Source of the DNA: an uncultured Dyadobacter sp.
GTDB taxonomy: Bacteria; Bacteroidota; Bacteroidia; Cytophagales; Spirosomataceae
Reading direction: 5' to 3'
DNA: 9,966 bases
Assembly: GCA_946481035.1 (NCBI GenBank)
Contig: CAMLNK010000073.1
Span: 1-9,966, forward strand
Made by a program: the position numbers and the translations under genes. A model generated the notes under the pieces. That model searched no databases. It was not told the DNA's origin and was given only the letters and a program-made list of their open reading frames with translations. Shown piece by piece: positions 1-5,137 of the stretch (positions within the stretch are counted from its first letter, which is position 1; each line of letters opens with the position of its first letter).

Positions 1-1
1 T

Positions 2-541
2 TACACATTGTCCTGGACCTATTGGAAATTCCCGGAGCTGAATTTTGGCAAAACATTCTTCCCGCGTTACGACCGCCGCCACGATCTTTCGGTGGTAGGC
101 ATTTACGAACTGAGCAAAAGGATTACACTCTCGGCCACCTGGGTGTATGGTACCGGCAATGCATTGACGCTCCCGGTGTCGAGCTACCGCGCGGCGACGG
201 ATAATTTCGTCACCCGCCTTACACCCGACGGCAAGCCTGCGATCAACTGGTTTGGCCCGACGGTAAGCGAGTACGGCCAGAAAAACAGCTACCGTGCCGA
301 GCCGTTCCACCGTATGGACGTCGCCATTCAATTCCATAAGAAGAAAAAACGGCATGAGCGTACCTGGGAGTTCGGAGTTTACAATGCCTACAACCGTCGC
401 AACCCGTTCTTTTACAATATCGACGAAGAAATCGTTATTCTTCCCAATGTAACCCCTGCCACGCCCGTTCCCAAATACACGCTGAAACGCTATTCACTGT
501 TTCCGATACTGCCCTATTTCAGCTATAACTTTAAATTTTAA
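2..541 (+). CDS. TonB-dependent outer-membrane receptor, C-terminal part (5' end outside window)
   Basis: The reading frame is open at the left edge and ends at TAA 539-541, leaving about 179 residues. These look like the last strands of a 22-stranded TonB-dependent receptor barrel: alternating aromatic and polar stretches (GKTFFPRYDRRHDLSVVG, ITLSATWVYGTGNALTLP), a late NAYNRRNPFFY segment, and a C-terminus ending FSYNFKF, whose final Phe is the usual beta-signal for BAM insertion. Such receptors import bound ligands across the outer membrane using TonB/ExbBD energy; the ligand cannot be told from this fragment. The wording of the strands resembles Bacteroidota receptors with an N-terminal carboxypeptidase-regulatory-like domain rather than SusC, and no SusD gene follows. 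A DUF4249 lipoprotein gene begins 8 bases after the stop, so the two are probably co-transcribed. The plug and TonB box are outside the window. Family assignment is firm; substrate unknown. Confidence 0.88.
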   Translation, partial: YTLSWTYWKFPELNFGKTFFPRYDRRHDLSVVGIYELSKRITLSATWVYGTGNALTLPVSSYRAATDNFVTRLTPDGKPAINWFGPTVSEYGQKNSYRAEPFHRMDVAIQFHKKKKRHERTWEFGVYNAYNRRNPFFYNIDEEIVILPNVTPATPVPKYTLKRYSLFPILPYFSYNFKF

Positions 542-549
542 AAGCCGCC

Positions 550-1509
550 ATGTTTCCCAGATATATCGTTTTCCTGTTCCTGACATTGTTCCTGGCGGCG
601 TGCGAATCACTTGTGACGGACGTCGACGATGCCGACCTCCCGCAAGTAGAATCGAAACTGGTGGTACAATGCTTTATTTCGCCCCAATCGGCACGTATCA
701 ATGTGATAGTGACGGAATCCGTTCCGCTTTTTGCGGAACCGGACCTGAAAGGCGGCGTAATACCGAATGCGCTCGTCAAACTATCCGACGGGGCCCGGGA
801 AATCTCAATTCCATTTGATACCACCAATCAGCTTTACTCGATCGATAAAAGCGCGCTCCCCATTTTACCGGGAAAAACCTATTTCCTTTCGGTAGCCGAT
901 AGTAAGCGCTCGGTAAGTGCGACCTGCACGGTTCCTGCGATTGCCGTGGTGCCGAAAACCTATGAAATCGACACCTCTTCTTCCGGCGATATTTCGGCTC
1001 GGGATACTTCTCTCACTGTTAAGTACACTTGGAACGACATTGCCGGGCAGACCAACTATTATCGAGTGCGCGCATCGCTCGACCTGGAATATAGCCTGCC
1101 GGAAGGTGTCACTTCCAATCAAGGGCAACTCATAGAGAAAAGAGTCCGCAACCGGTTCAATTTCAGCTGGGACGACACCATTGGCAGAAACGATTTCCGC
1201 AACGATATAAACCTGGACGGAACCGATTTCAATTCACCCACCGGTCGTGTAAAGCTGCCCAAACCTGTTGCCTACACTGCAGGTGACGGCACGGCGTATC
1301 TTTCCTTCCCTAAAAGTAAGATCGTGTCCATCACCATGGAAGTGTACAATACCGATGAGCATTATTTCAAATACCATCGCTCCGTACAAACGCGGGGTGA
1401 TTCGGACAACCCGTTCGTAGAACCTTCGTTGATCTACACCAATATCGAGGGCGGGCTGGGCTGTTTTGGGTCATATAATTCGGGGCAATTGATTTATCGT
1501 CCCAAATAA
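550..1509 (+). CDS. DUF4249 domain-containing lipoprotein
   Basis: This 319-residue protein starts with a short positive N-terminus and a hydrophobic stretch ending in a lipobox, LAAC, with Cys18 as the predicted lipidated residue. It is therefore a signal-peptidase-II lipoprotein, probably at the outer membrane. The rest resembles the Bacteroidota DUF4249 family: a beta-rich N-terminal half with CFISPQSARINVIVTESVPLF and ALVKLSDG, an immunoglobulin-like segment ending SATCTVPA, and a conserved ending IEGGLGCFGSYNSGQ. DUF4249 genes typically sit directly after a TonB-dependent receptor gene, as here with 8 bases between, which suggests a surface partner of the receptor, loosely comparable to SusD; no biochemical role is established to my knowledge. 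The length is about normal for the family and the frame is intact. Family confidence is high, function unknown. Confidence 0.87.
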   Translation: MFPRYIVFLFLTLFLAACESLVTDVDDADLPQVESKLVVQCFISPQSARINVIVTESVPLFAEPDLKGGVIPNALVKLSDGAREISIPFDTTNQLYSIDKSALPILPGKTYFLSVADSKRSVSATCTVPAIAVVPKTYEIDTSSSGDISARDTSLTVKYTWNDIAGQTNYYRVRASLDLEYSLPEGVTSNQGQLIEKRVRNRFNFSWDDTIGRNDFRNDINLDGTDFNSPTGRVKLPKPVAYTAGDGTAYLSFPKSKIVSITMEVYNTDEHYFKYHRSVQTRGDSDNPFVEPSLIYTNIEGGLGCFGSYNSGQLIYRPK

Positions 1510-1550
1510 TCCGGTTTATTTCCTGTCCGGGTTCTACAAAATCTGGCAAA

Positions 1551-1570
1551 TTGAGGTCAAAGTACCTCAA
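1551..1570. terminator. Perfect 7-bp hairpin downstream of the DUF4249 gene
   Basis: TTGAGGT at 1551-1557 pairs exactly with ACCTCAA at 1564-1570 around a six-base loop, beginning 42 bases after the DUF4249 stop. It could end or protect the receptor/lipoprotein transcript. No T-run follows on the plus strand, so it is not a classical intrinsic terminator. The rest of the 1510-1761 gap shows no clear gene and no convincing TAnnTTTG promoter; TACTTTTT at 1626-1633 is only a partial match without a TTG element at the right distance. Confidence 0.3.
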
Positions 1571-1761
1571 AATGTACATCGCCGGAAACCCATTTTTACG
1601 GCAAAAACGGCTGTTCAGCAAGGCATACTTTTTTCCCTGACGAGGATCAAATCGCTATCAGTTTTCAACCAATCAGATCATCCATCTTAACAATAAATAT
1701 CATGGACTTGCAAGGATCAGATCAGGATAAGGTTAAGAAACCGCATCCTTCCAACAAAAAC

Positions 1762-2115
1762 ATGACTGAGCCCGATACGCTCATCGAAACACTTGAGGAT
1801 TTGCAGGAGCAAGGCTATACTTACGACTTTAACCTCACGGCCCATGCCCTGGAAGTGCATCAGGACGACGGTATCTGCCTGACGTTGTCACCCGAGGATT
1901 TCGACATTGTACAGGTGTACCGTTTCGAAGGAATGACCAACCCGTCGGATATGTCGATTTTGTACGCGATCGAGTCGAAAGACGGGCTCAAAGGGACGCT
2001 CGTGAGCAGCTATGGCGTGTATGCCGACGCGATGTCCAACGAAATGATCAAAAAACTGGATACACGCAGCTCGCTCATCGTTCATCACCCGGAAGACGAC
2101 GATATGGCGCATTAA
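1762..2115 (+). CDS. Small conserved protein of the family often labelled 'phosphoribosylpyrophosphate synthetase'
   Basis: From ATG 1762 the product has 117 residues, with no signal peptide or membrane segment, so it should be cytoplasmic. It resembles a Bacteroidota family of roughly 100 residues built around YTYDFNL, a central FDIVQVYRFEGMTNPSD, then ILYAI and KGTLVSSYGVYAD. Databases often name this family phosphoribosylpyrophosphate synthetase, but it is about a third the length of a real PRPP synthetase and shows no PRPP-binding loop, so I do not accept that function. An in-frame ATG at 1702 would add 20 polar residues; I prefer 1762 because family similarity starts just after it (TLIETLEDLQEQGY). 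The C-terminus is acidic (HHPEDDDMAH). The DUF1398 gene follows after 12 bases, so the two are probably one transcript. Confidence 0.72.
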   Translation: MTEPDTLIETLEDLQEQGYTYDFNLTAHALEVHQDDGICLTLSPEDFDIVQVYRFEGMTNPSDMSILYAIESKDGLKGTLVSSYGVYADAMSNEMIKKLDTRSSLIVHHPEDDDMAH

Positions 2116-2127
2116 AGTGAACTGACC

Positions 2128-2529
2128 ATGGAAATGATTGAATTGACCGAAGAACTCATTGAATCGGCCGAGCAAAGGTCTGCCGGCCTACCCTATCCGC
2201 AATTTGTAAAGAACCTGAAAGCCATCGGGATCGACAATTATGAAGTGAAGGTAAAAAACCGCAAACGTACTTATACGTCCGTTAACGGCGATAAGCTCAT
2301 TATCGCCGGCGACTTGCCGGAGTTTGAATGCGCGGAGGCATTCGAACTGGAAGAGGTGAAAGCGGCCATCCAACGCACCCAGGAAGGCATTACCGATTAC
2401 CCGACTTTCCTGCGCGAGATAGGCGCCGCGGGCATACACACGTACGTAGCCGACCTCACAGGTATGAAAGTGATTTACCAGGGTCCCAATTCCGAATATG
2501 AATACGAGGAAATGATCCCGGAAGCCTAG
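2128..2529 (+). CDS. DUF1398 family protein with two similar halves
   Basis: This 133-residue soluble protein resembles the DUF1398 family (the family of E. coli YbcV), which has no established activity. The two halves repeat each other at a constant offset of 68 residues: Tyr23/Tyr91, Pro24/Pro92, Phe26/Phe94, Gly34/Gly102, Ile35/Ile103, Tyr38/Tyr106 and Tyr49/Tyr117 all match, giving the pattern YPxF-7x-GIxxY-10x-Y twice. An acidic linker (residues about 62-76, rich in Glu) separates them. It starts 12 bases after the upstream small gene and probably shares its transcript. Its stop TAG (2527-2529) overlaps the stop of the convergent threonine aldolase gene within the palindrome CTAG. The start at ATG 2128 is the first of two close Met codons (M1, M3). 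Family call is good; molecular role unknown. Confidence 0.75.
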   Translation: MEMIELTEELIESAEQRSAGLPYPQFVKNLKAIGIDNYEVKVKNRKRTYTSVNGDKLIIAGDLPEFECAEAFELEEVKAAIQRTQEGITDYPTFLREIGAAGIHTYVADLTGMKVIYQGPNSEYEYEEMIPEA

Positions 2530-3560
2530 AATGCTTTCAGTCTGCCGCACATGGTTTCCAGCAGATTGTCGGTAAAATCGTGGTGCGTGACGAACCTGAC
2601 GAGCCCCTTTCCGAATGTCACGGCCAGGATTCCGGCTTCGGCCAGGCGGCTTACATATTCCTTTTCGGAAATACCGTCGTGCAGCCTGATGATGACAATG
2701 TTGGTATCGACGGGAAATACTTCGGCTACTTCCGCCCTCGCGGCGAACAACTGCCCTATCGCTCTGGCGCGGATGTGATCTTCTTTCAACCGGTCGACGT
2801 GGTTGTCGAGCGCGTAAATGCCCGCTGCCGCCAGGAACCCAGCCTGCCGCCAGCCGCCGCCCATTACTTTACGGAAACGGCGCGCCTCACGGATCGTTTC
2901 ACGAGTACCGAGCAGCAGCGAACCGACAGGGCAGCCAATGCCTTTGGAAAGACAAATGCTGATGCTATCGAATACCTGCCCGTATTGCGCGGGCGTCTCG
3001 CCCGTCTCGACCAATGCATTGAACAGCCGCGCGCCATCCAGGTGCAGTGGGATATTGTGTTGTCGGCAAACGTCACGGATTGCTTCTATTTCTTTAAAAT
3101 CGTAATAGCAACCGCCGCCTTTGTTCATAGTGTTTTCGAGTGAAACCAGCCGGGTAACAGTCGAATGAACGTCGTTTTCCGGGCTGATCGCTTCACGGAC
3201 CTGCTGTGCGGAGAGCCTTCCGCGGTCGCCGTCGATGAGCTTCACGGAGGAAAAGGAATTGAGCATAATGCCCCCGCCCTCGTACAGATAAATATGCGAA
3301 TGCTTATCGCAGATTACATCGCTGCCTGGGCGCGTATGTACGCGGATCGCCAGTTGGTTGGTCATGGTACCGGAGGGGCAAAATAGCGCGTCCTCCATCC
3401 CAAAAAGCTTCGCTGCCTTTTCCTGCAGTGCATTCACGGTCGGATCGTCACCGAAAACATCGTCGCCTACCTCCGCGCTCCACATGGCGTCCTGCATTTC
3501 AGGGGTGGGCTTGGTAATGGTGTCACTGCGCAGGTCTATCTTCATTTCAAAAGCATTCAT
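2526..3560 (-). CDS. ltaE: Low-specificity L-threonine aldolase (PLP-dependent)
   Basis: This 344-residue, full-length fold-type-I PLP enzyme should cleave L-threonine and L-allo-threonine to glycine and acetaldehyde in the cytoplasm. The N-terminus has the family hallmark [15 protein letters not shown] followed by [21 protein letters not shown] (62-69) forms the phosphate-binding region, His89 in [10 protein letters not shown] is the expected ring-stacking residue, DGAR (175-178) carries the Asp that contacts the PLP nitrogen, and Lys206 in [12 protein letters not shown] is the expected Schiff-base lysine. GGGWRQAG (about 235-242) is also typical. A second Met, six codons in (ATG at 3545), starts right at KIDLRSDT and is an equally good start; neither has a Shine-Dalgarno sequence, as is usual in this phylum. 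The gene converges on the DUF1398 gene with a 4-base overlap and diverges from the 60-residue gene. Strict stereospecificity cannot be read from sequence. Confidence 0.93.
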   Translation of the reverse strand: MNAFEMKIDLRSDTITKPTPEMQDAMWSAEVGDDVFGDDPTVNALQEKAAKLFGMEDALFCPSGTMTNQLAIRVHTRPGSDVICDKHSHIYLYEGGGIMLNSFSSVKLIDGDRGRLSAQQVREAISPENDVHSTVTRLVSLENTMNKGGGCYYDFKEIEAIRDVCRQHNIPLHLDGARLFNALVETGETPAQYGQVFDSISICLSKGIGCPVGSLLLGTRETIREARRFRKVMGGGWRQAGFLAAAGIYALDNHVDRLKEDHIRARAIGQLFAARAEVAEVFPVDTNIVIIRLHDGISEKEYVSRLAEAGILAVTFGKGLVRFVTHHDFTDNLLETMCGRLKAF

Positions 3561-3589
3561 TGGGTATTCAATTGCGATTTCGCGCCAAA

Positions 3590-3603
3590 TTAATGCTTAA
3601 TGC
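3590..3603. repeat. Tandem 7-bp direct repeat in a divergent promoter region
   Basis: TTAATGC occurs twice in immediate succession at 3590-3596 and 3597-3603, between the divergent threonine aldolase and 60-residue genes. On the minus strand it runs directly into TTAATTTG, which matches the Bacteroidota -7 element TAnnTTTG at seven of eight positions, although no TTG element is seen at the usual distance. It could be a small operator or simply chance in A+T-rich DNA. Confidence 0.25.
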
Positions 3604-3663
3604 TGATTTCCGGGCAGGTATTGCTCACTTTAAACGGGTATATTGCAGGCAAAATCAAGTAGT

Positions 3664-3846
3664 ATGGAATTCGAAGAATATCTGAAATCAAAAAAAATAG
3701 ATGCGGGTGCATTTAAAAAAGGCGACGTGCTGCGCTACCAGGAATGGAGCGGCCTGTTCGAAACCATGCATCCCGAAAGTTTCACAGCCCATAAAAAATT
3801 CCTGATCAACGAAATACGCCGCCGGTATCTTCTCCAAGAGGGTTAA
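3664..3846 (+). CDS. Small conserved-looking protein of unknown function (60 aa)
   Basis: From ATG 3664 the product is a 60-residue, soluble, Lys/Glu/Phe-rich, probably helical protein, beginning MEFEEYLKSKKIDAGAFKK and ending in a basic RRRYLLQEG. It has no signal peptide, membrane segment or Cys. The central LFETMHPESFTAHKKFLIN with the flanking short helices resembles small hypothetical proteins I associate with Cytophagales, but I can attach no domain name or function. A TTG at 3643 could extend it by seven residues; I prefer the ATG because the protein pattern starts there. Its stop TAA (3844-3846) overlaps the stop of the convergent oxidoreductase gene within TTAA. Coding is supported by an intact frame, plausible composition and placement between well-supported genes that leave exactly this gap. 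Confidence 0.65.
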   Translation: MEFEEYLKSKKIDAGAFKKGDVLRYQEWSGLFETMHPESFTAHKKFLINEIRRRYLLQEG

Positions 3847-4991
3847 CCCCGCATTTCCTCCATCAACTTCATCAATATCCCGACGGTTTTCTCGGTCTGC
3901 TCCTTGCTCGGTGTCGTGTCCCAATTACCTACAATGCCGTTGCTCCCGATGTAAATGCCGTCTTTGCGCGCGATGAAATTGGCGCCCTGCGTATATAACT
4001 TGTAATTCACGTCGCCCTGGGGAATCAGGCAGGAAAGCTGGCCAGAAACGGGCGTCAGCTCCTGGTCATTGAAAACCGGCTTTGCGCCCAGCCCCATGCA
4101 GTTGACCACCACTTTCTCGGGCAATGCGTCGATATCTTCCAGTTTTTTGATCTCGTGGATTTTCACCTTCCCGCCGAACATCGTGAAATCCTGCAACTGG
4201 TGCCGCAGGTAGGTTGGTATATTGAACATGATATTCGTCCGGCGCGTCACATGATCGGCTTTGAACGGATGCTCCTTCTTTTCCAGCCGCACGCGCTCCG
4301 GCAATAGGCCTTCTATCTCAAAATCTTCACCGCCGGCACCGGGAACGTACACCGGGGCTTCCTTGAAAACACCATATTCCTCTGCCCAGCTGGCAATGTC
4401 GTTCATGCCTAAAAGAAACTGGAACCTGCGGAACGAAAACCGCGTCGCTTCTTCCCAAATCGCCTGGAATTCGGGCTTGGCGATCTTTTTATCGCAAACC
4501 CGCGATGCAGGCGACCAGGTGCCGGTAGCGAGGTTGCTGGTCACATTCGGCGGCACATCTTTGGTGTAAATAGTTACCTCACAGCCGCTTTCCTGCAACA
4601 GCCGCGACGTCGCAATGCCGACGGTACCGCAACCCAACACCGCAATTTTCTTTTCGCCGGTCGCCAGCACATTCTTCCGCGCAATGTTTCCCGTACCCCA
4701 CGACAACGACCAGCCGCTGCCGCCGTGGCCATAGTTGTGAACGATCGTCTTGTTGCCCATCTGCTCCACATCCAGCCTCGGCCCCGAAGCCCGGAATGGC
4801 CGCAAACCGACCGTTTCCTTCACAATGCGATCCATTGAAAGGCGCAGTTTGGGAATCTGATGATAGCCTCTGCTGATGTGAAAATGTTTGTCCGGATACC
4901 TCAATTCGGATCTTGGAGCACACGAAGATGCAACTGCGCCTAATGCGAAGCTGGCCGGAATGGCTTTTTCAAAGAAATTTCTGCGGTTCAT
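3843..4991 (-). CDS. Exported FAD-dependent oxidoreductase, D-amino-acid-oxidase type, apparently circularly permuted
   Basis: This 382-residue protein begins MNRRNFFEKA, a twin-arginine-like motif followed by a hydrophobic stretch to VASSC (Cys24), so it is probably a Tat-exported protein and perhaps a lipoprotein. Residues 62-101 carry what is normally the C-terminal end of D-amino-acid oxidase: GLRPFR, with Arg64 as the likely carboxylate-binding Arg, then IVHNYGHGGSGWSLSWG (83-99), which fits the DAAO signature as I remember it except that the final Ala is Gly101. Only then comes the FAD Rossmann start KIAVLGCGTVG (GxGxxG at 120-125), the IYTKD end of the second strand, and SNLATGTWSPAS, matching the DAAO N-terminal region. 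The protein ends at GNWDTTPSKEQTEK plus a helix, exactly where a normal DAAO would go on to GxRPxR. Substrate is unproven; imino or amino acids are plausible. The gene lies 146 bases downstream of the GH92 gene on the same strand. Confidence 0.85.
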   Translation of the reverse strand: MNRRNFFEKAIPASFALGAVASSCAPRSELRYPDKHFHISRGYHQIPKLRLSMDRIVKETVGLRPFRASGPRLDVEQMGNKTIVHNYGHGGSGWSLSWGTGNIARKNVLATGEKKIAVLGCGTVGIATSRLLQESGCEVTIYTKDVPPNVTSNLATGTWSPASRVCDKKIAKPEFQAIWEEATRFSFRRFQFLLGMNDIASWAEEYGVFKEAPVYVPGAGGEDFEIEGLLPERVRLEKKEHPFKADHVTRRTNIMFNIPTYLRHQLQDFTMFGGKVKIHEIKKLEDIDALPEKVVVNCMGLGAKPVFNDQELTPVSGQLSCLIPQGDVNYKLYTQGANFIARKDGIYIGSNGIVGNWDTTPSKEQTEKTVGILMKLMEEMRG

Positions 4992-5040
4992 CGGTTGGGA
5001 GTGAATAGTAATGGGAATTGTGGAATTTAACCACCAACCG
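4992..5040. repeat. 7-bp inverted repeat directly upstream of the oxidoreductase start codon
   Basis: CGGTTGG at 4992-4998 and CCAACCG at 5034-5040 are exact inverted copies separated by 35 bases. The first arm touches the ATG (read on the minus strand at 4991-4989), so folding of the mRNA leader could place the start codon at the foot of a stem. A direct GGAATT repeat (5014-5027) lies in the loop. This may be regulatory or chance. Confidence 0.3.
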
Positions 5041-5049
5041 TTATGAATG

Positions 5050-5084
5050 CAAATTTTATATGGTAGTGTTAAAAAATATCAAAA
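5050..5084 (-). promoter_or_regulatory. Candidate Bacteroidota promoter for the oxidoreductase gene
   Basis: Read on the minus strand, TTTTG (5084-5080) is followed after 22 bases by AAAATTTG (5057-5050), a seven-of-eight match to the TAnnTTTG -7 element. It lies about 58 bases upstream of the oxidoreductase start in an A+T-rich gap, which would give this gene its own transcript instead of only read-through from GH92. The spacing is at the long end of the accepted range, so confidence is low. Confidence 0.3.
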
Positions 5085-5137
5085 TATTCTATCCTGAAAT
5101 ACAATTTCTACCATCCGGGCGCCACTATCAATACCCA

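Noticed and set aside
1702..2115. A true phosphoribosylpyrophosphate synthetase
   Set aside because: The protein is far too short and lacks the PRPP-binding and ATP-binding loops; the name is an inherited label for the family.
2580..3143. A 187-codon open frame on the plus strand
   Set aside because: It is antisense to the threonine aldolase gene, whose catalytic residues are all present, and has no domain-like features.
3643..3663. TTG start adding seven residues to the 60-residue protein
   Set aside because: An ATG at 3664 begins the well-formed part of the protein; the added residues (QAKSSS) look like leader sequence.
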